A program made the translations under genes and the position numbers. The notes beneath the pieces are model-generated. The model was given only the letters and a program-made list of their open reading frames with translations, searched no databases and was not told the origin of the DNA. Of a DNA stretch of 64,000 nucleotides, positions 42,680 to 51,976 are shown piece after piece. The first letter of the stretch is position 1. Every line of letters starts with the position of its first letter. Source of the DNA: an uncultured Pelagibacteraceae bacterium (GTDB lineage: Bacteria; Pseudomonadota; Alphaproteobacteria; Pelagibacterales; Pelagibacteraceae); the NCBI GenBank assembly GCA_902542975.1, contig CACBWM010000001.1, forward strand, positions 163,296 through 227,295, in the 5' to 3' direction.

Positions 42680-44134
42680 TTAAATTTTTTGATCGTAATC
42701 CCCAACCTTACCAGTATGTTGAAGCAGATTATCAATAAAGTCAAAAATCTTCTTTTTTCTATCTTCAGAGGTTGGACTTTCAGTAACTACAACTAAAGAG
42801 GGTTTATTAGAAGATGCTCTTATTAATCCCCAAGACCCATCATCAAAAGAAAATCTTACTCCATTAACAGTTAATATTTCTCTAATTTCTTGATCATCTA
42901 CTTTAGTTTTATTTTCTTTAATATTTGTTATTTCTTTAACTAAATTCTCAACTACTTCATATTTTTCACTATCTTTACAATAAGGAGCCATAGTCGGGCT
43001 TTGATAAGTTGTTGGTAATTCATCAAGTATTTCACTAATTTTTTTGTTATTTTTATCGAGAAGCTTACAGACCTGTATTGCCGAATTAATTCCATCATCA
43101 TAGCCATATCCCAAAGGTTTATTAAAAAAGAAATGACCACTTTTTTCAAATCCCGCTAAAGCGTTATCGGTATTTACCTTTCTTTTGATATGGGAATGAC
43201 CAGTTTTCCAATAAATTGTTTCACATTTATTCTCATTTAATACTCTGTCATTGGCATAAAGTCCTGTCGATTTTACATCAACAATAAATTTACTATTTTG
43301 ATGATCTTTTGAAAGATTTCTAGCAATTAATAGTCCTATTTTATCTGAAAAGATTTCATTACCTTTATCATCAATAACCCCAACTCTATCTCCGTCTCCA
43401 TCAAAACCAAATCCAATATCAGCTTTATTTTCTTTAACTGCTGAAGAAATTGCATGTAACATTTCTAAGTCTTCAGGATTTGGGTTGTATTTTGGAAAAG
43501 TCCAATCCAGGTTACAATCAAGTTCAATGACTTCACACCCAATACCTCTTAAAATTTCGGGTGCAAATATTCCAGCTGTTCCATTTCCACAAGCAACTAC
43601 TACTTTAATTTTTTTATTTAATGGATTTTTTGTTATCAAATCATTTTTATAAACATCCTGAAAATCATCAATTTTTTTTACATTACCTTCACCATTAATA
43701 AATTTTTGATTTAGAGTAATCTCTTTTAGTTCTTTCATTTCTTCAGGTGCATGAGTTAATCCTTTTTTGATACCCATTTTTACACCTGTCCAACCATTTT
43801 CATTATGACTAGCTGTAACCATTGCAATTGCATCTGAGTCTAAATTAAATTGTGCAAAATAAACCATAGGAGATAATGATAATCCTATATCTTCGATTTT
43901 GCATCCAGTTGAAACTAAACCCTCTTTTAATTTTTCTTTGATATGTTCACTGTAAGACCTGTAATCTTGGCCAACTATAATTCTTGGATTGTTTTTTTTT
44001 GTATGATTAATTATTTGAGTTCCAAGACCTTTACCAAGTTGAACGATTCCATCATCATCTATGTCTTTTTCGTATACCCATCGTGCGTCATATTCCCGAA
44101 AGCCGTAAGGATCAATTTTTCCCGAATTATTCAT
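42680..44134 (-). CDS. Phosphomannomutase/phosphoglucomutase
   Basis: The 484-residue alpha-D-phosphohexomutase starts PYGFREYDARW and has the phosphoserine loop VTASHNENGWTG (Ser109), the metal site GFDGDGDRVGV and the sugar-binding loop GFEKSGHFFF. It interconverts hexose-6-phosphate and hexose-1-phosphate for nucleotide-sugar and LPS synthesis (AlgC/ManB type). Which sugar it prefers cannot be told. It is convergent with the split TauE/SafE gene and divergent from nrdA. Confidence 0.88.
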   Translation of the reverse strand: MNNSGKIDPYGFREYDARWVYEKDIDDDGIVQLGKGLGTQIINHTKKNNPRIIVGQDYRSYSEHIKEKLKEGLVSTGCKIEDIGLSLSPMVYFAQFNLDSDAIAMVTASHNENGWTGVKMGIKKGLTHAPEEMKELKEITLNQKFINGEGNVKKIDDFQDVYKNDLITKNPLNKKIKVVVACGNGTAGIFAPEILRGIGCEVIELDCNLDWTFPKYNPNPEDLEMLHAISSAVKENKADIGFGFDGDGDRVGVIDDKGNEIFSDKIGLLIARNLSKDHQNSKFIVDVKSTGLYANDRVLNENKCETIYWKTGHSHIKRKVNTDNALAGFEKSGHFFFNKPLGYGYDDGINSAIQVCKLLDKNNKKISEILDELPTTYQSPTMAPYCKDSEKYEVVENLVKEITNIKENKTKVDDQEIREILTVNGVRFSFDDGSWGLIRASSNKPSLVVVTESPTSEDRKKKIFDFIDNLLQHTGKVGDYDQKI

Positions 44135-44208
44135 GTGGATATATGTACATTTTTTTAAAATTTTTATTGATAAATATTTAATAAGTTCTATAAATGTTCT
44201 ATTGATTT

Positions 44209-44255
44209 ACAATTTATATAGTATATCAGGTAAATCTACACACTATATCTAGTTA
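44209..44255 (+). promoter_or_regulatory. Pair of NrdR-box-like sites upstream of nrdA
   Basis: Two 16-mers, ACAATTTATATAGTAT (44209-44224) and ACACTATATCTAGTTA (44240-44255), both resemble the NrdR consensus ACACTATATATAGTGT, with core matches of 8/10 and 9/10. Their starts are 31 bases apart, about three helical turns, as in known NrdR-regulated promoters. They lie 41 bases or more upstream of the nrdA ATG. Repression of ribonucleotide reductase by NrdR with ATP or dATP is therefore likely; nrdR itself is not in the window. Confidence 0.7.
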
Positions 44256-44295
44256 TTTACTAGATTTTTTAGTATAAAGATAAAAAGGGAGTTTA

Positions 44296-46233
44296 ATGAA
44301 CAAAATATTGTCTCAGGCAATCAGGAAGGCTGTCTCTGATTATAAACCAGCGGAAAAAATCAGCAATAATGACAAAAGACCAGACTTATTTTCACTAAAT
44401 AACAACACAGAGTTGTTTCAAAATTCTAAAGGGATAACTATTAAAATAGATAGATCTAGAGACAATAATTTAACAGATTTTGGAAGAGCAACACTAAGTG
44501 ATAGATACCTTGGAGAAAACGAGTCTTTCCAAGATTTATTTGCAAGAGTTGCGAGTCATTATGCAGATGACAACTTACACGCGCAAAGACTTTACAACTA
44601 CATAAGTAACTTATGGTTTATGCCAGCAACACCAGTTTTATCAAATGGTGGGACAAAAAGAGGTTTACCAATTTCTTGTTTCTTAAATGAAGCAGGGGAT
44701 AGCTTAACAGGAATATTAGATCTATGGAGTGAAAATGTTTGGTTAGCTGCTAAAGGTGGAGGTATTGGAAGTTACTGGGGTAACTTAAGATCTATCGGAG
44801 AAAAAATTGGAAGAGTTGGAAAAACTTCAGGCATTATTCCTTTTATAAAAGTTATGGACTCTTTGACAATGGCGATCAGTCAAGGCTCTTTAAGAAGAGG
44901 ATCTGCAGCTTGTTATCTTCCAATTGATCATCCAGAGATAGAAGAATTTATTGAAATGAGAAGACCAACAGGTGGTGATCCAAACAGAAGATCATTAAAT
45001 TTACACCATGGTGTATTAGTTTCAGATGCATTCATGAGAGCTGTTGAGTTGGACGAACAATGGGCACTGAAAAGTCCAAAAGATCAATCAGTACAAGCAA
45101 CTGTTTCTGCAAGAAATTTATGGATTAGATTATTAACTGCAAGAATTGAAACTGGAGAACCTTATATTGTTTTCATTGATACAGTTAATAGAATGATACC
45201 TCAACATCATAAGCTTGCTGGTTTGACTGTTAAGACATCCAACTTGTGTAGCGAAATAACTTTACCAACAGGAATTGATAAAGAGGGTAGAGATAGAACA
45301 GCAGTATGTTGTTTATCATCTTTAAATTTAGAAACTTATGATGAATGGAAAGATGATAAAAACTTTGTTCCAGACGTAATGAGATTTTTAGATAATGTAT
45401 TAACGGACTTTACTGAAAAAGCACCCGAGTCATTTAGTGATGCAGTTTATTCAGCATTAAAAGAAAGAAGTGTTGGTCTAGGTGTTATGGGACTTCATTC
45501 ATTCTTCCAACAAAAAATGATTCCTTTTGAGTCTGTGATGAGTAAAGTTTGGAATAAAAAAATATTTGAAAGCATCCAAAAACAAGTTGATCAAGCTTCA
45601 AAAGATTTGGCCGATGAAAGAGGTGCATGTCCAGACGCTGCTGATTATGGTATTAATGAAAGATTTTCAAATAAAACTGCAATAGCTCCTACTGCTTCGA
45701 TTTCAATTATTTGTGGTGGAACTTCTCCAGGTGTTGAACCAATTGCAGCTAATAGTTATACACATAAAACCTTGTCTGGATCATTTAATGTTAGAAATAA
45801 ATATCTAAGTAAATTATTAGAGAAACACGGTAAAAATGACGATGAAACATGGTCAAGTATAACAACTAACCAAGGTTCAGTTTCTCATCTTGATTTTCTA
45901 ACCCAACAAGAAAAAGACGTATTTAAAACTGCTTTTGAACTAGACCAAAAATGGATTGTAGAGTTAGGTGCAGATAGAACACCTCATATTTCACAAGCAC
46001 AGTCAATAAATATATTTATACCTGCAGATATTCATAAAAGGGACTTACACCAAATCCATTTCCAAGCTTGGAAAAAAGGATTGAAGAGCCTTTATTACTG
46101 CAGATCTAAATCAATACAAAGAGCGGAAAATGTAAACGATGCAAATTCTACAGATGTAACTGCAAATGTTTACAAATCTAAGAAACAAAAAAATCAACAA
46201 CCAGAATATGAGGAGTGTTTATCATGTCAGTAG
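44296..46233 (+). CDS. nrdA: Ribonucleotide reductase class I alpha subunit
   Basis: Reduces ribonucleoside diphosphates for DNA synthesis. Catalytic residues are visible: PISCFLNEAGD (first redox Cys), SNLCSEITL (Asn, thiyl Cys and Glu), AVCCLSSLN (second redox Cys), SLYYCRSKS (radical-transfer Tyr pair) and the C-terminal ECLSC redox tail. At 645 residues it lacks an obvious N-terminal ATP-cone, so classic overall allosteric control by dATP may be missing. It overlaps nrdB by 10 bases and is preceded by NrdR-like boxes and an AGGGAG ribosome binding site. Confidence 0.93.
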   Translation: MNKILSQAIRKAVSDYKPAEKISNNDKRPDLFSLNNNTELFQNSKGITIKIDRSRDNNLTDFGRATLSDRYLGENESFQDLFARVASHYADDNLHAQRLYNYISNLWFMPATPVLSNGGTKRGLPISCFLNEAGDSLTGILDLWSENVWLAAKGGGIGSYWGNLRSIGEKIGRVGKTSGIIPFIKVMDSLTMAISQGSLRRGSAACYLPIDHPEIEEFIEMRRPTGGDPNRRSLNLHHGVLVSDAFMRAVELDEQWALKSPKDQSVQATVSARNLWIRLLTARIETGEPYIVFIDTVNRMIPQHHKLAGLTVKTSNLCSEITLPTGIDKEGRDRTAVCCLSSLNLETYDEWKDDKNFVPDVMRFLDNVLTDFTEKAPESFSDAVYSALKERSVGLGVMGLHSFFQQKMIPFESVMSKVWNKKIFESIQKQVDQASKDLADERGACPDAADYGINERFSNKTAIAPTASISIICGGTSPGVEPIAANSYTHKTLSGSFNVRNKYLSKLLEKHGKNDDETWSSITTNQGSVSHLDFLTQQEKDVFKTAFELDQKWIVELGADRTPHISQAQSINIFIPADIHKRDLHQIHFQAWKKGLKSLYYCRSKSIQRAENVNDANSTDVTANVYKSKKQKNQQPEYEECLSCQ

Positions 46234-47237
46234 AAAGTCTAAAAGATGCAAAACAAAAAATTGTAGAACCAAAAAAAATGGGTCTATTAGTTGAGAACCC
46301 AGTTTATAAACCATTCAGATACCCATGGTGTTATGATGCTTGGTTAACTCAACAAAGAATTCATTGGTTACCAGAGGAAGTTCCACTTGGTGATGATGTT
46401 AGAGATTGGCAAAAAAATCTTTCTGAATCAGAAAAAAACTTACTAACTCAAATTTTTAGATTTTTCACTCAAGCAGATGTTGAAGTTAACAACTGTTACC
46501 TAAGACATTACACAACAGTATTTAAACCAACAGAAGTTTTAATGATGATGACTGCATTTGCGTCTATGGAAACAGTTCATGTGGCAGCTTATTCACATCT
46601 ATTAGATACTATTGGAATGCCAGAGTCAGAATATTCTGCATTCATGAAATACAAAGAGATGAAAGATAAGTATGATTACATGCAAAATTTTAATGTAAAC
46701 TCAAAAGAAGATATCGCAAAAACTGTTGCAGTATTTAGTGCCTTTACAGAAGGACTTCAGTTATTTGCAAGTTTTGCAATTTTGTTAAACTTCCCAAGAC
46801 ACAATAAGCTCAAAGGAATGGGTCAGATAGTTACTTGGTCAGTAAGAGATGAAACTCTTCATTGTAATTCTATGATTAGAATTTTTAAAGAGTTCATTAA
46901 AGAAAATCCTGAGATTTGGACACCAAAACTTAAAAAAGAACTTTATGAAGCTTGCAGAACTATAATTGAACATGAAGATGCATTTATTGATCTAGCTTTT
47001 GAAATGGGTCCAATGCAAGGTTTAACTGCTCAAGAAGTTAAAGATTACATTAGGTTCATTGGTAATAGAAGATTAACTCAGTTAGGTCTTGAGCCGATAT
47101 ATGATGTTCAAAAAAATCCATTAACATGGTTAGACACTATGTTAAATGCGGTAGAGCATATGAACTTCTTTGAAGGCAGAGCCACTGAATATTCAAAAGC
47201 ATCTACACAAGGTAACTGGATAGACGCTTTCTCCTAG
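46224..47237 (+). CDS. nrdB: Ribonucleotide reductase class I beta subunit
   Basis: Houses the di-metal/tyrosyl radical cofactor for NrdA. The track starts at a GTG (46215), but the ATG at 46224 follows AGGAG at about 8 bases and is preferred, giving 337 residues. Metal ligands appear as QADVEV (Asp), MTAFASMETVHVAAY (Glu, His) and VRDETLHCNSM (Glu, His). The tyrosine four residues after the ligand histidine (HVAAY) matches the radical tyrosine of class Ia and Ib enzymes, so this is not a Tyr-less class Ic subunit. Confidence 0.93.
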   Translation: MSVESLKDAKQKIVEPKKMGLLVENPVYKPFRYPWCYDAWLTQQRIHWLPEEVPLGDDVRDWQKNLSESEKNLLTQIFRFFTQADVEVNNCYLRHYTTVFKPTEVLMMMTAFASMETVHVAAYSHLLDTIGMPESEYSAFMKYKEMKDKYDYMQNFNVNSKEDIAKTVAVFSAFTEGLQLFASFAILLNFPRHNKLKGMGQIVTWSVRDETLHCNSMIRIFKEFIKENPEIWTPKLKKELYEACRTIIEHEDAFIDLAFEMGPMQGLTAQEVKDYIRFIGNRRLTQLGLEPIYDVQKNPLTWLDTMLNAVEHMNFFEGRATEYSKASTQGNWIDAFS

Positions 47238-47243
47238 GATTAA

Positions 47244-47498
47244 GTGATAGTAAGTCCCTGTATAAGTATTTGTAAGACTGATCCAGTATCAGGTCTATGC
47301 TATGGATGTGGAAGATCTGATGAAGAAAAAAAAATCTGGAAAGATCCTAAAACAACTGATGATTGGAAGAATAATAATTTAAAAGAATTAGAGAAAAGAC
47401 TTTCTGGGTGGCAATTAGAAGGTTTTAAAAAATCATATAAAAATAAAGTAGAAAAAGGCATCTCGTTATATAAAGAGAAGCTAAAATCAAATATTTAG
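47244..47498 (+). CDS. DUF1289 family protein
   Basis: The 84-residue protein begins with the DUF1289 cysteine pattern SPCISICKTDPVSGLCYGCGRS, four cysteines likely to bind a metal such as zinc. A charged helical tail follows. Family members are often called Fe-S or zinc-binding proteins, but no role is proven. It starts with GTG, 6 bases after the nrdB stop, and is probably co-transcribed with nrdAB. Confidence 0.85.
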   Translation: MIVSPCISICKTDPVSGLCYGCGRSDEEKKIWKDPKTTDDWKNNNLKELEKRLSGWQLEGFKKSYKNKVEKGISLYKEKLKSNI

Positions 47499-47598
47499 TT
47501 ACTATTATATATAAATCCCATTTAGGTGTGGTCAAATGATCCTTGTATTAGCAATTTCACTTTGATTATATAAATCTTAACTTTACGAGAGGAAAACA

Positions 47599-48570
47599 AT
47601 GAAAAAAACGTTAAATTTGTTACTTAGCGCTATTTTAGTAGTTACATCATTCATTGGTTTGGGAAATGTTGCCGTTGCTGACGGTCATGGTTTTCCATCT
47701 AAACCAATTGAAGTTGTTACTCACGCCGGTCTAGGTGGAGGAACAGATACAACAGCTAGAATGTTGTTAATAAGAACAAGAAAAAATCTAAAAAATAATG
47801 CATACATAACACCAAAAAAAGGTGATAGTGGAAACAAAGCTATGGCTTATGTAAAATCTAAGCCAAGAGATGGTCATACAGTTTTAGCAATTACTCCAAC
47901 ACATTTATTTAGAATGGCTAGGGGAGAAGCTGCATTAACAATCGATGATTTTGTTGGTGTTGCAAGAACTACAGTTGATCCAATTGTAATATTTGTAAAT
48001 GCAAAAAGTCCTTACAAAACAATTGAGGATTTAATTAAAGCTGGTCAAAAAAGTCCAATTAAATATGGAGGAACCAACGTAGGAAGTGTTGACCATATTT
48101 CAGGATTAATATTCGCAAGAGAAGCAAAAACAAAAATTGCTTTTGTACCATTCGAAGGTGGTGGAGCGATAATGACTAGTTTAGTAGGAAATCAAATCGA
48201 AGCTGCTGGATTAAACCTAGATGAAGGTAAAGATCAATTAGATGCAGGAGAATTGAGAGTACTAGCAGTAATGTCAGATGAAAGAATGTCTGCATTACCA
48301 GATACACCAACTTTAAAAGAAAAAGGTATTAATGCATCTTTTGCTACGGTTAGAGGTGTTGTTGTGCTTAAAGGTACACCACAAAAAACTATTGATACCC
48401 TTGAAAAAGGATTCCTTAAAGCAATGAAACATCCAGTTTACCAAAACTATTTACAAGGTGCTGGTTTGGATGCATCAAGTGTTGCAGGATCTAAAGCTTG
48501 GGATGCTGAAATTAAATCAATTTACAAAGAAGCAAGAGCTGCTTTAGTAAGTTTAGGTTTAGCTAAATAA
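47599..48570 (+). CDS. Tripartite tricarboxylate transporter substrate-binding protein (TctC type), operon 2
   Basis: The 323-residue periplasmic binding protein has a signal peptide (LSAILVVTSFIGLGNVAVA), the mature start KPIEVVTHAGLGGGTDTTAR, KYGGTNVGSVDHISGL and VPFEGGGAIMTSLVGNQIEAAG. A GAGAGGAAAA ribosome binding site precedes the ATG. It differs strongly in sequence from the TctC of operon 1, so a different substrate is likely. A PrpD paralogue at the end of the operon suggests a citrate- or methylcitrate-like acid. Confidence 0.87.
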   Translation: MKKTLNLLLSAILVVTSFIGLGNVAVADGHGFPSKPIEVVTHAGLGGGTDTTARMLLIRTRKNLKNNAYITPKKGDSGNKAMAYVKSKPRDGHTVLAITPTHLFRMARGEAALTIDDFVGVARTTVDPIVIFVNAKSPYKTIEDLIKAGQKSPIKYGGTNVGSVDHISGLIFAREAKTKIAFVPFEGGGAIMTSLVGNQIEAAGLNLDEGKDQLDAGELRVLAVMSDERMSALPDTPTLKEKGINASFATVRGVVVLKGTPQKTIDTLEKGFLKAMKHPVYQNYLQGAGLDASSVAGSKAWDAEIKSIYKEARAALVSLGLAK

Positions 48571-48582
48571 TTTCAAATACTT

Positions 48583-48606
48583 AATGGGGGTTATATAACC
48601 CCCATT
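48583..48606 (+). promoter_or_regulatory. Intercistronic hairpin after the TctC gene of operon 2
   Basis: AATGGGGGTT (48583-48592) pairs perfectly with AACCCCCATT (48597-48606) around an ATAT loop. No T-tract follows, so it is better read as an mRNA 3'-end stabiliser or weak attenuator than as a classical terminator. It ends 9 bases before the tctB ATG and occupies the expected ribosome-binding region. Confidence 0.82.
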
Positions 48607-48615
48607 CAAATCAAA

Positions 48616-49080
48616 ATGATAAAAGATATAAAAATTCTTAGTATAATTATAATTATATCAGTCGCATTATTTGCTTACACATTCACATTTGATGAAGTTC
48701 CTGAAATTTTAGCTCAAGGAATGCAACCTACAATGATGCCAAGATTAATTTTTTCTTTAATAATTTTTTTATCTATATTTCAGTTAATTCAGAATAAAAA
48801 TTTAAAGTCTGATAAAAAAGAATTAATTCGAAGAAATGCTTTTGTAACGTTTGCTTATACATTATTTATAGTTTTAATAGCAGATAAACTTGGATTTTTA
48901 ATTTCTATATTTTTATTCACTTTAGTTACACCCATGTTATGGCAAAGGAAAGATTATATAAAAATCTTTTTTTACTCTTTAACTATATCAATATTTGTTT
49001 TTGTTTTTTTTACACTTGTACTTCAATTAAAATTTCCTCAAGGGATATTAGAAGAATTTATAATTAGGAATTTTTATTAA
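48616..49080 (+). CDS. Tripartite tricarboxylate transporter small permease (TctB type), operon 2
   Basis: The 154-residue protein has four hydrophobic segments and the TctB-like AQGMQPTMMPRLIFSLIIFLS after the first helix. It pairs with the TctA protein that follows. The ATG lies 9 bases after a stable hairpin and lacks a clear ribosome binding site. Its stop shares one base with tctA (TAATG). Confidence 0.82.
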   Translation: MIKDIKILSIIIIISVALFAYTFTFDEVPEILAQGMQPTMMPRLIFSLIIFLSIFQLIQNKNLKSDKKELIRRNAFVTFAYTLFIVLIADKLGFLISIFLFTLVTPMLWQRKDYIKIFFYSLTISIFVFVFFTLVLQLKFPQGILEEFIIRNFY

Positions 49081-50552
49081 TGGAAATTTTATCAAATATC
49101 TCATTAATTTTAAATCCAACAACATTTGGTTTAATATTAGGATCTACAATTGTTGGAGTGTTGATAGGTGCTCTTCCTGGATTAAGCTCAGGAATGGCCA
49201 TTGCATTGTTATTACCGTTCACAATATATTTAGAACCCAGTCAAGCAATTGCAGCTATGGCAGCATTATATTGTGGTGGTACATTTGGAGGATCAATCAC
49301 GGCTATTTTAATTAATGCACCTGGTGCGCCACCTGCTGCTGCAACAGCTTTTGATGGTTTTCCAATGGCTCAGAAGGGCCAGGCAGGTAAAGCTTTAGGG
49401 ATGGCTGCAGTATCTAGTGTAGTTGGTGGAATTATTTCTTTGGCTGTCCTAATTATTTTTGCACCAACACTTGCAAGAATTGCATATAAATTTGGACCTC
49501 CTGAATATTTTGCATTGGCAATCTTTGGATTATCAATGTTAGCTTCTATAAGCTCAAAATCTCCTGTTAAAAATCTTATAGGTGGCTTGATAGGTTTATT
49601 TGTTGCAACAATTGGAGTTCATCTTACAACTGGTATTTCAAGATTTACATTTGGGGTTGCTGAACTTTTTGAAGGGATAAGCTTTGTTCCTGTATTAATT
49701 GGTTTATTTGCAATGTCAGAGATATTAGTCCAAGCATCAAAAAGTGAATTACTTTTAGAAAGAATTAAGTTTTCAGCAATAAAACTTCCTTCAATTTCAG
49801 AATTTAAGAGTTGTGTTAAAACAATTTTAAGATCATCGGGCATAGGAACTTTTATAGGCATTCTTCCAGCTGAAGGCGGAACAGTTAGCGCAATGATTGG
49901 TTATAACGAGGCAAGAAGATGGTCAAAAAATAAAGATAACTTTGGAAAAGGAGAAATAGAAGGAGTTGCGGCTCCAGAGTCAGCTAATAATGCTGCTACC
50001 GGTGGTGCAATGATACCAACTCTTGCTTTAGGTATTCCAGGTTCAGCAACTACAGCAGTAATTCTTGGAGGATTTCAAATTCATGGATTAAGAGCTGGAC
50101 CATATTTGTTTGAACAGCAACCTGACCTGCTTTACACAATTTTTTATGGCATGCTTTTAGCAAACTTTATCTTTTTAATTTTTGGTTTACTTGGAGCTAA
50201 AATATTCTCAAGAATTTCGTTAATACCAAGGGGTTATTTATGGCCATCTGTATTTGTATTTTGTCTTGTTGGATCTTATGGATTATCTCAATCTATGGTA
50301 GATGTTTACATAATGTTAATTTCAGGTGTTGTTGGATTTTTCTTAAGACGGTCAGGATTTTCTCCAGCACCAATAATTATGGGAATTGTACTAGGCGAAT
50401 TAGTGGAAAATTCATTAGCTCAATCAATCATAATATTTGACCAAAATATATTTATGTTTTTCACAAGGCCAATTGTACTTGTATTTTTTACATTAACTTT
50501 TTTAAGTTTATTTTACAGACCTATTAAAAATCTAATAATGAAAGGAAAATAA
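49080..50552 (+). CDS. Tripartite tricarboxylate transporter large permease (TctA type), operon 2
   Basis: The 490-residue membrane protein has the TctA motifs GALPGLSSGMAIALLLP, NAPGAPPAAATAFDGFPMA, GILPAEGGTVSAMIGYN and LALGIPGSATTAVILGGF. The loop GILPAEGG replaces the more usual GxLPGAGA, as seen in operon 1. It is the translocation pore for the acid captured by the upstream binding protein. Its stop overlaps the PrpD-like gene start by one base. The track ORFs at 49619 and 50240 are shadows. Confidence 0.9.
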   Translation: MEILSNISLILNPTTFGLILGSTIVGVLIGALPGLSSGMAIALLLPFTIYLEPSQAIAAMAALYCGGTFGGSITAILINAPGAPPAAATAFDGFPMAQKGQAGKALGMAAVSSVVGGIISLAVLIIFAPTLARIAYKFGPPEYFALAIFGLSMLASISSKSPVKNLIGGLIGLFVATIGVHLTTGISRFTFGVAELFEGISFVPVLIGLFAMSEILVQASKSELLLERIKFSAIKLPSISEFKSCVKTILRSSGIGTFIGILPAEGGTVSAMIGYNEARRWSKNKDNFGKGEIEGVAAPESANNAATGGAMIPTLALGIPGSATTAVILGGFQIHGLRAGPYLFEQQPDLLYTIFYGMLLANFIFLIFGLLGAKIFSRISLIPRGYLWPSVFVFCLVGSYGLSQSMVDVYIMLISGVVGFFLRRSGFSPAPIIMGIVLGELVENSLAQSIIIFDQNIFMFFTRPIVLVFFTLTFLSLFYRPIKNLIMKGK

Positions 50553-51976
50553 TGACTAAAGCTTTTACACCTAATATTAAATCTAAAAGAGGAAAAGACT
50601 TAACAAAATACGTTGCTAACTTTGTTCACAAAACAAAATTTAAAAATATTCCAAAAGAAGTTGTTGAGTTAGCAAAAAAACATATTTTGGATGGTTTTGG
50701 TTTAGCATTATCAGGCTCTGTTGCAAGAACAGGTAATTACTTATTTGCACATATCAAAAAAAGTTCAGCAAAAGGGAAGGCAACAGTTATTGGTTCAAAA
50801 ATGAAGGTTCCAACGCACTTTGCAGCTTTGGCAAATGGTGTAGGAATACATTCTGACGATTACGATGATACGCAATTAGCTGTAGCAAAAGATAGGGTTT
50901 ATGGGTTATTAACACATCCTACAGCACCTTGCTTGCCAAGCGCTTTTGCTGAAGGTGAAGTAAATAAAATTAATGGAAAAGATTTTTTAAACTCATATTT
51001 AATTGGTGTAGATGTAGAATGTAAAATATCTGAAGCCATGTCTCCACGTCATTATCAACATGGTTTTCACTCAACAGCAACATGTGGAACTTTTGCTTCT
51101 GCTTCTGCTGCAGCCAAAATTAGAAAATATGATCATAACAAAATTTTAAGATCTTTAGGGATTGCGGCCTCTCTTAGCGCTGGATTAAGAGAAAATTTTG
51201 GGACAATGACAAAACCACTGCACGCAGGTAGAGCGGCAGAAAGTGGAGTGATCGCTTGTGATTTAGTAAGATATGGTTGGTCTTCAACTGATAAAATTTT
51301 AGAATCTCCAAGAGGTTTCTTTCAAGCCCATGGAGGTGGATACGATATTAACTCATTAAAAGGTAAACTTGGAAGACCATGGACATTTAAATCTCCAGGT
51401 ATTTCTATTAAACCACATCCTTGTGGTTCTTTAACCCACCCTGGGATGACAAAGATGTTAGAGTTAATTAAAAAGTATGACATTAAGCCAGAACAAGTAG
51501 TTAAAGTAGATGTTGGCACAAATCATAACATGCAAAATGCTTTGATACATCATCGACCAAAAAATGAGTTTCAAGCTAAATTTAGTATGGAGTATTCTAT
51601 GGCAATACTTTTAATTGATAGAAGAGCATACATTCCTGAATATCAAGATAAAAGAATTAATAAATCTGATGTCCAACAAATGCTTAAAAAAGTGAACTTT
51701 TATAAAAACAAAATAGCTGAGGCCGCGGGTTACGACAAAATGACAACTATAATAGATATCTATTTAAAAAATGGCAAAAAGATATCTGGGAGAGGTGATT
51801 TTGGAAAAGGTAGTCCAGCAATACCAATGACTTACGACGAAGTTGCAGATAAGTTTCTAGGTTGTACAGAATTTGCTAAATGGCCTATATCTAAATCAAG
51901 AAAAATTATTGAAACAGTAAGAAACTTAGAAAAAGTTAAGGATATTAGAATATTAGGAAAGTTATTGTCTAAATAG
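50552..51976 (+). CDS. MmgE/PrpD family protein, paralogue in the TTT operon
   Basis: The 474-residue protein belongs to the MmgE/PrpD family: HILDGFGLALSGSVARTG, HSDDYDDTQLA, HPTAPCLPSAFA, HYQHGFHSTATCGTFASASAAAK and MTKPLHAGRAAESGV. Known members dehydrate 2-methylcitrate, decarboxylate cis-aconitate or act on iminodisuccinate. It is only distantly similar to the other PrpD here (53997-55499). Coupling to TctA by TAATG suggests it acts on the imported acid. It is convergent with the methylcitrate synthase gene with no spacer. Confidence 0.85.
   Translation: MTKAFTPNIKSKRGKDLTKYVANFVHKTKFKNIPKEVVELAKKHILDGFGLALSGSVARTGNYLFAHIKKSSAKGKATVIGSKMKVPTHFAALANGVGIHSDDYDDTQLAVAKDRVYGLLTHPTAPCLPSAFAEGEVNKINGKDFLNSYLIGVDVECKISEAMSPRHYQHGFHSTATCGTFASASAAAKIRKYDHNKILRSLGIAASLSAGLRENFGTMTKPLHAGRAAESGVIACDLVRYGWSSTDKILESPRGFFQAHGGGYDINSLKGKLGRPWTFKSPGISIKPHPCGSLTHPGMTKMLELIKKYDIKPEQVVKVDVGTNHNMQNALIHHRPKNEFQAKFSMEYSMAILLIDRRAYIPEYQDKRINKSDVQQMLKKVNFYKNKIAEAAGYDKMTTIIDIYLKNGKKISGRGDFGKGSPAIPMTYDEVADKFLGCTEFAKWPISKSRKIIETVRNLEKVKDIRILGKLLSK

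Noticed and set aside
42952-43149. 65-aa minus-strand ORF within the phosphomannomutase gene
   Set aside because: Same strand but out of frame; no coupling or family match.
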